From Cylindrotheca closterium (Eukaryota; Bacillariophyta; Bacillariophyceae; Bacillariales; Bacillariaceae), in NCBI GenBank assembly GCA_933822405.4, contig CAKOGP040001759.1, forward strand, positions 181,645 through 245,644: a stretch of DNA of 64,000 nt, given 5' to 3'. Under the pieces are notes generated by a model, which ran no database searches, was not told where the DNA came from, and was given only the letters and a program-made list of their open reading frames with translations. The translations under genes were made by a program, and so were the position numbers. Positions 21,901-32,454 of this stretch are shown in pieces (position 1 is the first letter of the stretch; each line of letters begins with the position of its first letter).

Positions 21901-23842
21901 CTTTTCTTCTTCGACTGCCGGATAGATCTACATAACGTAGACAAACGTTAACGAAATTTCATTCCAAATGTCCATTAACGCGAACGGATTCTAACGTTTC
22001 GCCAAAACATCACGCCAGTGGTGCGGATATCAAAGTCTAGTTATTGATTCGCCGCAGGCAACTCAAGTCACATAAGGTATCCGGGAACTATTCGTGATGA
22101 CATTCATTGGATACCGGCAGCACATAATTGGTTTGTCTTGCCTCTGGCATCAAGCGAGTACCGGGTAGAGAGACACCTGGCAACAGTCGTATTCATCTTG
22201 AGCTCCCAGAGAAGACTTATTTTAAGACTACCAGGGCACCTGGTACCTGGTAGTAGTACGGTTTTATGATGCCACTAAGGTGAAAGGCGAAATAGGTAGT
22301 AGTGCTGTCCTCTATGCATTGCACTTTGTGGAGCAAATTGTGACGTTAAATTATCATGGAAGATAGTGCTGTTATTCGATCCTTGCCAATAATACCAGGT
22401 ACTGTAGGTATGACTACCGTAGCGCCCAGATTCGTCATCCGTAATCTTACGTCATTCTTTTGTTGAAACGCTTGTCGTTGACCACAGTAGTAAACTACCG
22501 GTACTAAAATTCAAACCTAAAATCTCCTATTCTATAGCCCTGTAGTAGTAGCCCAAGAAAGAACAGCAAGAAGGTCCCAGCCCAGCAGAGAAGGCAAAAG
22601 TGTTTCTTATCTGGTGAGACTACCAGGCAGGTACTACAAGGTAGCTGTAGGTATCAGGTACTATCAGGTATCGTCGTATTGCCGGGAAGAATGCGGAGAC
22701 GGGGGCGAAATCGCTAGGTGGTCGTTGCCGTCAACAATTACAGATTTCCAAATTGTGTTGGATTTGGGAGAGAGGTCCTGTGAGATCTTTACTACGGGCG
22801 GTTGTAGAACTACTGCTGTAGTAGTAGGCAGCTCAGATTCGTCATCAACCATGATACGTAGTATGCAGAATAATGTTATCATCATGATCGTGTCTGTAAA
22901 CTACTAGATATAAAAAACGTGAAACAAGACTAACCATCATAATCGATGCCGCCACCACAAAAACAAGGCAAACAAAAAATCTTTTCTAAAGTCGTGGTAC
23001 CGACCGCAGTAGCCTAAGGTACAACAACAACGATTATTATCCTCATTTGGATTGAAGAAAAGTTGTGTTCGATCTTTAATGACGAATGGAATCGTCGTTA
23101 TCATGCATCATCATGTCGCTGAGAAACTAGCTAGATACTATTAATAGTAGTACTAGTAGTAAAATCCAAACCAAAAATCTTTAAAACAATAACAAGAATC
23201 AATCCTCATTCGAAACCCTCATCATTCGCAATCTCATCCGCCAACCCATTCATTGATCATCACTAGTTGAACGCGGTGGCTCATACTGTAGTTTTATGGA
23301 TCGTTTCCAAGTTCGAACCTACGGTAACATTCCCGCCTCTACCGATTTCGACACCGCCGGTTGTGGTGAGCGGTCGTGATAATTGAATAGCGCACGAGCC
23401 GCGTTTGGCCTCCGTCAAGCGTCCGGCGTGTGTAGGTAAGTCCGTCTGCCCATCATCCACATCCTTCTGACCAGGCTGCTGCATCTCGCTCAAGACTGCA
23501 TCCATCCCAGTCTGATCATCATCCGTGACAACTGTATCAATCACCATCGATCTTTTTTCATTCTTGTTCCTTTTTTCGAGAAATAAGCAAACGTGCTTCC
23601 TCAAAAAACTTCACATCCGATTGATCGATTCATTCATTCATTCATTCATTTCAACAGCTGTCTCAGCTACCCACGTTTGTCTCATAAATTCATCTTTGCA
23701 ACAATCTGCACAGATCAAAGAATACCTTATAGAGACTACAACAAGCAGTTACAAAAGCTAAGGAAACATACTACAATACTACAAACAAACAAAAAAGAAC
23801 GAACACCTTTCATTTTGACAGACCAAGAAGAACAAAACTATC
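21593..23842. other. Gene-poor stretch with AGGTAC/GGTACC-rich segment
   Basis: The first 300 bases are duplicated 5' flank. Between about 22060 and 22700 short motifs AGGTA(C/T), CAGGTAC and CTGGTACCTGGTA recur, and a TACCGGTA is at 22496-22503. An ATTC microsatellite lies at about 23629-23652. A minus-strand frame starting at ATG 23547 (88 codons) is not convincing. The last few hundred bases should hold the eIF6 promoter and 5' UTR. Confidence 0.4.
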
Positions 23843-24595
23843 ATGGCTACTCGTTGCTCATTTGAAAACTCTCACGAAGTCGGTGTCTTTGCCGCTTTGA
23901 CAAATTCCTATTGCCTTGCCGGAATTGGTGGCAATGAAAACTTTTATTCCGTCCTCGAGGCCGAATTGCGAGAACACATTCCCGTCTTGCACGCCACCAT
24001 TGGGGGAAATCGATTTGTGGGACGTACCACCGTCGGCAACGTTCGCGGATTGCTGGTACCCAACACGGCGACGGATCAAGAATTGACGCACTTGCGAAAC
24101 TCGCTGCCGGACAAGGTTGTGGTCCAACGAGTGGAAGAACGTTTCAGTGCTCTTGGGAATGTGATTTCGACCAACGACCACGTGGCGTTGATTCATCCAG
24201 ATACGGATAGGGAGACGGAAGAAATTATCAGTGACGTCCTTGGTGTGGAAGTCTTTCGACAAACTGTAGGGGGGCAAGCACTCGTTGGTTCCTATGCCAA
24301 GTTTACCAATCAAGGTGGTATGGTCCATCCACGTACCACGGTTCAAGATATGGAAGAATTGTCAAGTCTCTTGCAGGTCCCTCTTGTGGCTGGAACTGTC
24401 AACCGTGGTTCCGATGTCTTGGGAGGAGGTATGGTCGTCAATGATTGGTCTGCTTTCTGTGGTATGGACACTACAGGTACCGAGATTAGCGTGATTGAAT
24501 CAATATTCCGATTGCAACGGCAGCAAAATGGTGGTGCCGAACCTATGGATATTGTCACGGATATGCGATCGTCGCTTATTGATCAATTGAGTTAA
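23843..24595 (+). CDS. EIF6: Eukaryotic translation initiation factor 6 (eIF6)
   Basis: ATG at 23843, 250 residues against about 245 in animals and yeast, no intron. The N-terminus has the highly conserved [20 protein letters not shown] and [20 protein letters not shown] blocks. The five-fold pentein repeats follow, seen for instance in [55 protein letters not shown] and [20 protein letters not shown]. eIF6 binds the 60S subunit, stops premature joining with 40S, and acts in nucleolar and cytoplasmic 60S maturation. The lysine-rich C-terminal tail is short. Convergent with msrA (326 bases between stops). Confidence 0.97.
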   Translation: MATRCSFENSHEVGVFAALTNSYCLAGIGGNENFYSVLEAELREHIPVLHATIGGNRFVGRTTVGNVRGLLVPNTATDQELTHLRNSLPDKVVVQRVEERFSALGNVISTNDHVALIHPDTDRETEEIISDVLGVEVFRQTVGGQALVGSYAKFTNQGGMVHPRTTVQDMEELSSLLQVPLVAGTVNRGSDVLGGGMVVNDWSAFCGMDTTGTEISVIESIFRLQRQQNGGAEPMDIVTDMRSSLIDQLS

Positions 24596-24921
24596 TATAA
24601 AAATAAAACTACAATGAATTTTTTTTCAGAAACAACCATAGTGCTATAGAAATTGTATCAGCTATTGCTCCTGTTGTTGCTATGATAGGAGCCAGTGTGC
24701 ATCGTGGTCTAGACGCGATTCTGAACAGGAAGATGTTGATTCTTCGTTGTCTTCAAAATAAAAACAAACGATACTTGTCGGTGATCATATGATTTGCATG
24801 AATGGTTCTCAATGCAGCAGGCGAGATATTAATACTACGATCATGGTACAGTAGTGAGTTTCCCTTATTGTTCATTTTAGAGTTCAGAGTTTAGAATCTA
24901 TTAAAATACTAATCCTACTAT
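24596..24921. other. Short intergenic region between convergent eIF6 and msrA
   Basis: Contains both 3' UTRs. Nothing else seen. Confidence 0.5.
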
Positions 24922-25479
24922 TCACAATTCAGGCCAGTCTCGGAAGCGGTATCGGTGATTGCAGTACCCAGAAGGATTCTTCTCCAAGTATTCTTGATGT
25001 TCCTCATGTGCTGGATAAAAGTCTGTATAAGACACAATTCCAGTCTTGATGGTCTTTTCACTGTAGGAAGTCACCTTGCCTCCATCCATGAGTGTTTGAA
25101 GTTCTTCCTTGACCTTGGTGGCAATCTTGACTTGGTCCTCATCGGAACAGAAGATGACAGAGGCATATTGGGTTCCGGCATCATTTCCTTGACGGTTCAA
25201 AGTGGTTGGATCATGAAAGGTGAAAAAGAATCGAATCAAATCTTCAAACAAGGCTGGATCGTTCAGTTCTACATTCAAGACTTCCACGTGCCCCGTCGAA
25301 CCGGAACAAACTTGACGATAGGAAGGATTCTTCATGGCATCCTGGTCGGGACTCATAAAGCCAACCTTGGCGTCTTTGATGCATCCAGGATGTTTCTTTT
25401 GAAAGTCCTTGACAATGTATTTTTCGGTACCCCAGTAACAGCCGGCACCGAGGGCAAGTGTAGACGCAATGGGAGCCAT
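24922..25479 (-). CDS. msrA: Peptide methionine-S-sulfoxide reductase MsrA
   Basis: The frame stays open to 25650 through a Ser run and a (GGTT)n-encoded Pro-Thr-Asn-Gln repeat, but the first ATG is 25479. That gives 185 residues starting right before the domain. The active site is GCYWGTE (residues 13-19), a Tyr-for-Phe version of GCFWGxE, with the nucleophilic Cys at 14. Other family blocks are VCSGSTGHVEVLNVELN (where many members have S-G-x-T-G-H-A-E-V), FFFTFHDPTTLNRQGNDAGTQYASVIF, TDFYPAHEEHQEYLEKNP and YCNHRYRF. The enzyme reduces methionine-S-sulfoxide in oxidised proteins using thioredoxin. No targeting peptide is apparent from this start, so the enzyme is probably cytosolic; an N-terminal extension from an upstream exon cannot be ruled out. 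Confidence 0.95.
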   Translation of the reverse strand: MAPIASTLALGAGCYWGTEKYIVKDFQKKHPGCIKDAKVGFMSPDQDAMKNPSYRQVCSGSTGHVEVLNVELNDPALFEDLIRFFFTFHDPTTLNRQGNDAGTQYASVIFCSDEDQVKIATKVKEELQTLMDGGKVTSYSEKTIKTGIVSYTDFYPAHEEHQEYLEKNPSGYCNHRYRFRDWPEL

Positions 25480-25957
25480 GATGATTTTTGTTTTGCTTGT
25501 ATTTCTATTTGGTTGGTTGGTTGGTTGGTTGGTTGGTTGGTTTGAATTATTTATGAGACCCGACGTGTGTGACTCGATGAAAGACTTTGTATTGGCCTGA
25601 GAAGGATTGGATGTCTTCTTTGTTGTTGATGATGATGATGATGATGACAATCAATGTGGATGCAATCTTGCTTGGGAAGGGAATGACGAAACAAATCGTG
25701 CGGGACCGAATGACTTCGAAAAAGAAGAAGTCCGATGAGTCAGTATTTGTCGATTGATGGATTCGAGTCAATTGATTGATTCATTCGACCATTACTTACT
25801 CCATCCAACGTTCCATCATCGATAGTCGATCTGAAGTCGTATTCCTCTGCCTACACCAGTATAATAAAGCGCAATAACGATACCACAACCCATATGCCAC
25901 AATTTGCCCTTTTTGAGTGATTATCATTATTATTTTAATAAAATATTTATATTTAGA
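25480..25957. promoter_or_regulatory. Divergent promoter region with GGTT microsatellite
   Basis: 478 bases between the divergent starts of msrA and the TatB-like gene. It includes a (GGTT)n tract near 25511-25541 and a (GAT)n tract near 25628-25647. No specific factor site is recognised. Confidence 0.4.
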
Positions 25958-26767
25958 ATGTTTGATGTATCATGGGGAGAGCTTCTTGTATTGGGATCTG
26001 TTGGGGCAGCACTTGCCGGTCGACGTGATCTTCCCAGTGCGTGTCGCTTTGCGGGCATGCAGGTCGGTCGAGTGGTGGGATTGCTGCAAGGGGCACGAGC
26101 ACGTGCGGATCAGTTCAGCACGCAGAATGAATTGAGGCAATTGCAAAACGAATTGAGGAGCGGACTCCGGGAATTGGATCAAGTCAAGACGGAGCTAGTC
26201 GTTGCTGCCAGCATGGGCCGAACGCTTGGGGCCACGACACCCTCGGCCAATCGACTGGTTTCGAACAAAAGCAGCAACAACAACAACAACAACAACAACA
26301 CGAATAACAATACCAATCGAACACCGTACCGAACTAAGATTCAATCATCGACAATCACAGCACCCCAGGTTGGAAACGTTTCTGTTTCTACAGCAAGTAA
26401 ATCACGACAGACTCCTCCACAACCAACAATAAGCACTGCCGATGCCATGATGGAGAGTCTGTCGCTATCTCCGTCCAGCATTATTCAAAGCGAACGAGCA
26501 TCCATGGAAGAAGAATGGGAAAAACAAGGTATCTCGTTTCGATCCGCAGCGGAACAAGGCAGCTGGATGAATACTGGTAATGTAACAGCTTCCAGTAGTA
26601 GTAGTACTGCCAACACTGGAAGTGAAATATTGGAAAATCTGATGCACCAAAATCTAGTATTCGATCAATACAATCGGGTGGTTGCAAACCAAGAACACGA
26701 AATGCAACAAAGGATTGAACAGATCAAGGCAAAGGGTCGTAATCATCGTACCGATGAGAAGAAGTAA
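25958..26767 (+). CDS. TatB/TatA-like membrane protein
   Basis: The frame opens upstream on a TTG, but the first ATG is 25958, giving 269 residues that begin MFDVSWGELLVLGSVGAAL. Aligned without gaps to bacterial TatB, the key positions coincide: MFD start, Glu8 in the membrane helix, Gly21 at the hinge, Leu25-Pro26 opening the amphipathic helix. The usual hinge Pro22 is Arg. A long Gln/Glu/Arg helix follows (NELRQLQNELRSGLRELDQVK), also as in TatB. After an Asn run the C-terminal half is Ser/Thr-rich with a final coiled-coil-like helix (NQEHEMQQRIEQIKAKG), which has no bacterial counterpart. TatB forms the Tat substrate receptor with TatC. There is no plastid signal peptide, so a mitochondrial inner-membrane Tat subunit is the favoured inference. 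An unrelated single-span protein remains possible. Confidence 0.6.
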   Translation: MFDVSWGELLVLGSVGAALAGRRDLPSACRFAGMQVGRVVGLLQGARARADQFSTQNELRQLQNELRSGLRELDQVKTELVVAASMGRTLGATTPSANRLVSNKSSNNNNNNNNTNNNTNRTPYRTKIQSSTITAPQVGNVSVSTASKSRQTPPQPTISTADAMMESLSLSPSSIIQSERASMEEEWEKQGISFRSAAEQGSWMNTGNVTASSSSSTANTGSEILENLMHQNLVFDQYNRVVANQEHEMQQRIEQIKAKGRNHRTDEKK

Positions 26768-27126
26768 TGAATGGTACTGGAAAAGAAAAGTAACCTTCAG
26801 CCTTTTTCAAAGAAACCATACTTGCTGCACACATTTATTTGAAGCTGCATGCATGTCTAACGTATCCTACGCTAAAAGGGGGACTTTCGTTTCAATCGAG
26901 CTAAGACAGGCCTACTACATGATTATACAATCTCTACAATAAAGCAAAGCACCAACCTTGTTTGTGTGGGTGTTTGTGCTGTATATTGTTTCTATTATCT
27001 TTCTTATAATTACTATACATTCATCCATCAGAGATTGGTTGTTTTTGAAACCAGCTTGTTGCTTGCTGTGATCATACAAACATGATGCTATCATATGTGA
27101 ATCATCCATTATGTGTATCATCCCAA
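26768..27126. other. Region between convergent TatB-like and cyclin genes
   Basis: 359 bases holding the two 3' ends; nothing else recognised. Confidence 0.45.
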
Positions 27127-28098
27127 TCATATTTGACTGGTAATCGTGGACACAACAGTCGTTCTTGGGGAAGAGCATTCAACGGACCCTTCTTTCTTTA
27201 CACCGGATTCATCCACATCGTCTCGATTCGCGTCGTCTCCACTTTCATCTTCCTCGTCGTCTTCCTCACTGTTTCGTGCCAGCGAGACAGTCAATAAGAA
27301 TTCTCTCAATTTGTTGATGCTCTCTTCCGCTTCTTCATTCTTGGATAACCCTAAAGCACTAAAGAGCCTGAGCTCCAAATACTTGGGCATCTTTTCCGCC
27401 TTGCGCACGGAGGTAATGGCATTGTACAGGGCCGCCAACACCAACATGCTGGCCTTTTCGGTAACAAAGATTTCTTCAAACATCATGTGACTCATTTGCA
27501 TCCGAAAGATTCCAATGATTTCATCTTTGCGGATAAGGTCGCTTGAAATGATGGAAAAGAGTTCGCGGGAAAAGGCCGTGGGCGTGGGTGGATTGACCCT
27601 CCATCCCACCGCCTTGAGAATTTCGAGCTCTTCCTGTTCGATCCGTGCAATGGGATGAGTGTCCGTACTCAAATCGTTGACGTGATGGGGCGTCAAACAA
27701 CACTGTTCGTGCATTTTGGCCGCCACATACAAACTGGTCAAGGCGGCAAACTTGTAATTCTTGGAGTGGGTCATCAATTCGGGTTTGGCGGCCACGTATC
27801 GATCCAAAATGGACATGGTGACTTCCATGGTTTCGGGTTGGTATTGAAAGGAACCCATAATCTTTTGGAACCAATCGACCATGGTGTATCGCCATGTGGC
27901 GTATTCTTCCACGACATGGTCGGGAAATTCATCAGGAATGTAGTTGGACTCTATTCGATACGCTTCCTCTTGTTTCAAGAGACCCTTCAGTCGATCGAGA
28001 GACAAGAATCTGGACTCTGTGGTGGTGGAGAGTGGTCTCTTTCCTACTACTCCTGTGCTACTAGCATTCGAACTAGCATTCGCACTCGCAGTCGTCAT
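27127..28098 (-). CDS. Cyclin, diatom type
   Basis: The frame runs to 28191 on a GTG; the first ATG is 28098, giving 323 residues. A short Ala/Ser/Asn-rich start is followed by a cyclin N-terminal box at about residues 60-190. Its elements are YATWRYTMVDWFQKI (MVDW matches the cyclin R-x-x-[ML]-[VI]-D-W motif), a helix ending SILDRYVAA, LTSLYVAAKMHEQ (the A-A-K segment), then EILKAVGWRVNPPTPTAF. A C-terminal cyclin fold follows (VLAALYNAITSV). The end is acidic and Ser/Asp-rich. Diatoms have an expanded set of environment-responsive cyclins (dsCYC), which this resembles in its N-terminal box and lack of a destruction box. The partner kinase is unknown. Divergent from the PFK-2/FBPase-2 gene. 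Confidence 0.9.
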   Translation of the reverse strand: MTTASANASSNASSTGVVGKRPLSTTTESRFLSLDRLKGLLKQEEAYRIESNYIPDEFPDHVVEEYATWRYTMVDWFQKIMGSFQYQPETMEVTMSILDRYVAAKPELMTHSKNYKFAALTSLYVAAKMHEQCCLTPHHVNDLSTDTHPIARIEQEELEILKAVGWRVNPPTPTAFSRELFSIISSDLIRKDEIIGIFRMQMSHMMFEEIFVTEKASMLVLAALYNAITSVRKAEKMPKYLELRLFSALGLSKNEEAEESINKLREFLLTVSLARNSEEDDEEDESGDDANRDDVDESGVKKEGSVECSSPRTTVVSTITSQI

Positions 28099-28739
28099 GA
28101 TTGTAGCGTAAAATTGGGTTTTTATAAGATTGATTGGGACACTTATCCTTCTGATTTTGGTACCGTTTTGCACTTGTATGTTGTGTGGCACACTTACTCG
28201 TAACGAGTACCGGGTACCAGTGATAGATGCCGTTCGGAGTGCGGAACGAATTTCAGCGGGATTGCAAGGGAGGAGTTTTTTTGGAACGGCTCAACTGATA
28301 AAATATTTGGCGAACACAAGGTATTGTGACATGAATACATAGGCACCGGCCTATTTTTACATATGACCTCCGACACGAGCCAGCATCACTGGCCCAAAGG
28401 TCATCGTATGTATCGTTCGGAAGTAAAGAAGTCCCTTGAAGTTTTCCGCTCAAGTGGTCGAACAGTTCAACTTTGATGGTCGAGCAGGTCCAATTATGGA
28501 TGTCACCAAAACACGTCGTCACCCAAAAAAACGAGTACGTTCTCCTCGTGGTGCGCAGTAATTGGCAGAAAAGCGAAGAATCACGAATCTCCCAACCTAT
28601 CAAAATCAAAAAAATATTTCAGCAACGGTCATCAATCACTCAAAACTTACACCAGATTTTTTTCATCAATCCACTTCAACGAATCAATATCAATTCATAA
28701 TCAATATCAATTATTATTATTATCAGCAGCAGCAATAAC
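28099..28739. promoter_or_regulatory. Divergent promoter region, cyclin / PFK-2-FBPase-2
   Basis: 641 bases between two divergent starts. The part near 28200-28215 has overlapping GTACC/GGGTACC motifs. No known factor site can be named. Confidence 0.4.
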
Positions 28740-30956
28740 ATGGCAGGAACTGCACCAAACAGTCCCACCAGACAACCACGAACGGTAGACAATCCATTGC
28801 CACATGTCCTTCCTGAAGGTCAGAATGCCGCTCCTTTGGAAGTGATGGGATCCACCGCCTCCGATAAAGTCGTGGTGATCATGGTCGGTCTACCGGCGAC
28901 GGGAAAGACGCACATTGCCAAGCGCATTTGTCGATTTTTGTCTTTTTTCCATGACATTCCCGCTCAAATTTTCAACGTGGGAGATTACCGACGCAAGTTG
29001 TGTGGTACCCAAATGCCAGCGGAATTTTACAATCCGGACAATCCAGAGGGCCTCAAGGCCAGAATGATGGCCTGTGATGCGGCTTTGGCGGATCTTGTGG
29101 AGGTAAGAAAACTATTTTCGTTGTTGTTTTTGTTGTTGTTATTGTATGTTAGATTATACAAAAGGTATCTCGAGTTGTTGCTGTGCTTGTTGTTGTGGTT
29201 GTTGTCCTGAGAATGAATGAAGGGAAGAACGAACCAACGTTTGTTACAATAATCAGTCATCCGAAACGATGATTGTGATGATGTGATGGATGATTCCTTA
29301 ATTCATTCATTCCACATGACACACAACAACAACAACAACAACAACAACATATCGAATACCAAACAAACAAGCATTTATGATAGGCTGAAGCATAGTCCTG
29401 ATATATTCGGACAGTGGTGCTTTGGTAGAAAAACTTATGCGACATGACATTCACACGAAAAAGTGTGCTCCACAAGTGGGGAAGAGCCTGTTTTAATCCT
29501 ACGATGCAATTTGTTTCTCATCTTTGTTCTTCGCTTGGATGGCTTTTACATTTCCTTGACAACCAATAAAAAAATAACAGTATATCAAACAAGATGGAGT
29601 CCGAGTGGCCGCCTTTGATGCCACCAATACCACCTTTCAACGTCGGCAACATATCATCAAGGTCTTGAATCAGCAAGGCATACGGTCCAAAAAGATTTTC
29701 ATTGAATCCATTTGCGATTCCAGCACCATTCTTGACGACAATATCCGCAACGTCAAGCTCAATACTCCCGACTACCGGGATGTCGACCCCGAAGAGGCAG
29801 TCGATGATTTCAAACTGAGAAGGGCCAATTACGAAAAGGTCTACGAACCCCTTTCGGAACGAGATGGTTCTTACATCAAGATTATCAACTCGAAGCAATA
29901 CATTGTCAATGCCATTCGAGGATACCTTCCACTGAAAGTGAGTTAGTGTTTCGTGATGCACACTTTCTTTTATTTGATTTCTTTTTGGCAATAGTAGGAG
30001 TGAACTCACCTCGTTCTCGTTTTTGCATTATTCTTTAGATTGTTCATTTTGTCATGAACTTGCATACCCTGGGACGAACCTTTTACTTGACGCGTCACGG
30101 GCAATCTGAATACAACTTGCTCGGCAAGATTGGTGGGGATTCTGGATTGACTCCCGCTGGAACCGAATATGCTCGTCGGTTGGCACAATTCGCCAAGGAA
30201 CAGATCATCCACAAGGATGGCGTCGAACGTCCTTGTCGGTTATGGACTTCAACTCTGAGGAGAACCAAACAAACGGCACAATTCATTGAACACAACAAAT
30301 TCGAACATATGTGGGATAATGGAGAAAAGTTTGAATGGATTCAACTGCGTCGTCAAGAGAGACGAAACCTGGATGAATTGTACGCGGGAACGTGTGATGG
30401 TATGACGTACAAGGAGATTGAAGAAGTATTTCCGGAAGAATTTGCCAGACGACAAGATGATAAATTGGCCTACCGATATCCTCGAGGTACGTTGATTGTT
30501 GGTCAGATGATTGACTTGACTTGACACATGGACTGACACGATTCTTTTTCCCTTCTTTTTTCAGGTGAATCGTATATGGATGTGACGCTTAGACTGGAAC
30601 CATTGGCACAAGAGATGGAACGTACCAGGGAACCAGTACTGGTTGTTGGTCATCAGGGAATTCTGCGCATTCTTTATGCGTACTTTATGGGTCTGGACCG
30701 AAAAGAAGCCCCCTATGTCTCGATTCCACTCAACAATGTCATTGAACTTACTCCACACGCCTATGGTTGTCATGAAAAGCGATACTGTTTAATGATGAAG
30801 GAAGAAATGTTAAATGATGGTCAAGATGAACCAGTCACTTCCATGCCAGAGAAGGGGCAAGCGCCACCAGGCGTTACCAAGCGGGACAGTTCCGTCATGG
30901 CCGAGAATATGATTTTCGCTGCGACAGACCCCATCATGAACGCCCCAAGTTGTTGA
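28740..30956 (+). CDS. PFKFB: 6-phosphofructo-2-kinase/fructose-2,6-bisphosphatase, four exons
   Basis: Exons are 28740-29102, 29581-29937, 30039-30486 and 30565-30956; they join in frame to 519 residues. All introns are GT-AG (donors GTAAGA, GTGAGT, GTACGT; acceptors ACAG, TTAG, TCAG). The kinase half has the P-loop GLPATGKT (50-57), FNVGDYRR, and DGVRVAAFDATNTT across exon 2. The phosphatase half has YLTRHGQSEYN with catalytic His about 260, a LDELYAGTCDGMTYKEI segment carrying the expected Glu, and VVGHQGILR with His about 419. The enzyme makes and breaks fructose-2,6-bisphosphate, the switch between glycolysis and gluconeogenesis in the cytosol. Both sites look intact. Intron 1 (478 bp) contains TTG and AAC microsatellites. 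Confidence 0.95.
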
Positions 30957-31223
30957 TACATCATTTCTTATTTGTATAGTAATAATAATTTATGAGGATA
31001 TGATAGCATTTCGCACTACCGGTATGTTGGATGGAATTCATACTGTACCTTACAGTGCGGGTGTACCAGCAGCCATGGGAACCAGACTGGAATGACTTAT
31101 TTTATATGTATCGGATAGTGCGGAGAGTCGAGATGAGGTACTCGAGTCACGAAGTGTTCGACTAAGTCGACTGTTTAAAACCAAAATAAAGTGCAAAAAA
31201 TAACACACAATGATAGCAATAGC
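30957..31223. promoter_or_regulatory. Upstream region of the fibrillin-like gene
   Basis: Holds a TACCGGTA palindrome at 31017-31024, about 200 bases ahead of the next start. No other recognisable element. Confidence 0.3.
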
Positions 31224-32210
31224 ATGAGTCTCACCATATTGCGTCTTCTTTTCTTTCTACTGCTAGTTTACATACACGAGGGAGTCCATTGTCTCATATT
31301 CCGACCGTGCAGTCGATCTCTGTCTCCACGCCCCAACACAAAATCCAGAGAAAATGGAGCTTCAGCGCTAGCTCTTGGGAAGATTTCCATGGCCCCAGTC
31401 TTGGTGAAATTTCCTACCTCACAGTCAACATTTTCCTCTGAAACTTCTCAAATATCGAACGAATTGGTCCAAGAGCTCTTGCTACCACCAGAACGACGCG
31501 ATCAGGATCGAATTTCTTCGTTGGCGAAGCAACTCGTCCAAACCAAAGTTTCCTTTGACCCCACTGAATGTTTGGATGGACCCTTGTATTTCAGCAATGT
31601 CATTGAAGGTCCCTCTCCGCTGTGGGAAAAGCTTGGGATTCCATTGATTAGCAAGAACTTGCAAGGGCAACAGTATACATACAATTCCAAGGAAAAGTCA
31701 GTAATCAACTATGCCGAAATCTTTGGTTCAGGTACGTTGTTTGTTGCTACCACGAACAATAAATGATACTTGCGTCACTTTTCGCTCAAGCTGTTTCCTT
31801 CTCTTTCATTGTAAGCACTTCATTTACGAGCCTATGGTACTTATGAGCAAGACGTGTCTTCACCACTTCTGGAGGAGAGCGAGAATAAGGAGAACGATCC
31901 GGTGTCATCCTTTTTCCAGAACGCATTCTCTTCTCTGACTCCAACAACTGCACAAATGCCAGAACTTCTGACTTGTCCAATAGACTTTGTCGTTACGGTC
32001 GAGAAGGCATCGATCTGTCTTGGTGACAATAATCGAATCAATATTCCCATTTCAGGCCAAGGCTATCTGAGAGTCTTGTATGCGGATCCCAAACTCCGCA
32101 TCTTTGTCAGCCCCAAGTCCACTACAGATGATCGATGGGAAAAGGAAGGGCTCATGGTGGCCCAAGTGGCAGTGGATCAAAAGGATCCAAGCTTTGGGCT
32201 TCTATCGTGA
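31224..32210 (+). CDS. Plastid lipid-associated (PAP/fibrillin)-like protein, two exons
   Basis: Exon 1 is 31224-31731 and exon 2 is 31831-32210, joining in frame across a GTACGT donor and a TTACGAG acceptor to 295 residues. ATG 31224 opens a signal peptide (LTILRLLFFLLLVYIHEGVHC followed by LIFRP). Exported and plastid fates both fit. The core runs from LAKQLVQTKVSFDPTECLDG through INYAEIFGSAYGTYEQ and FVVTVEKASICLGDNN to GQGYLRVLYADPKLRIFVSP. The last stretch (Y-x-D-x-x-L-R-I) resembles the end of PAP/fibrillin domains, which bind lipids in plastoglobules and thylakoids. The similarity is limited, so the family assignment is moderate while the gene model itself is good. Confidence 0.6.
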
Positions 32211-32454
32211 CAGACGTAATTCGAACTATGATGGGGGGTTTAACATACTGTACTGTAGCATTCTGAACGATAGCTAGCGTCAACAACAAGATGATTGATT
32301 CATTCATTCAGCCAAAAAATGGTGACAGGAATAATGATATGGTAGTCCTAGCAAGCATAGTGTGCGAATACTTTAATTGATTATAAATTACATAATATGC
32401 TGCTTCTAAAACAATGTATGGATGCAATGGGGTTGCTCGTGATAGTTGCTATCG

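Noticed and set aside
23281..23604. Minus-strand ORF upstream of eIF6
   Set aside because: The long form starts at TTG; from its first ATG it has 88 codons, no family resemblance, and it overlaps the likely eIF6 promoter.
25480..25650. N-terminal Ser/Pro/Thr/Asn extension of MsrA
   Set aside because: It is encoded by microsatellites, begins at TTG rather than ATG, and precedes a complete MsrA domain with its own ATG.
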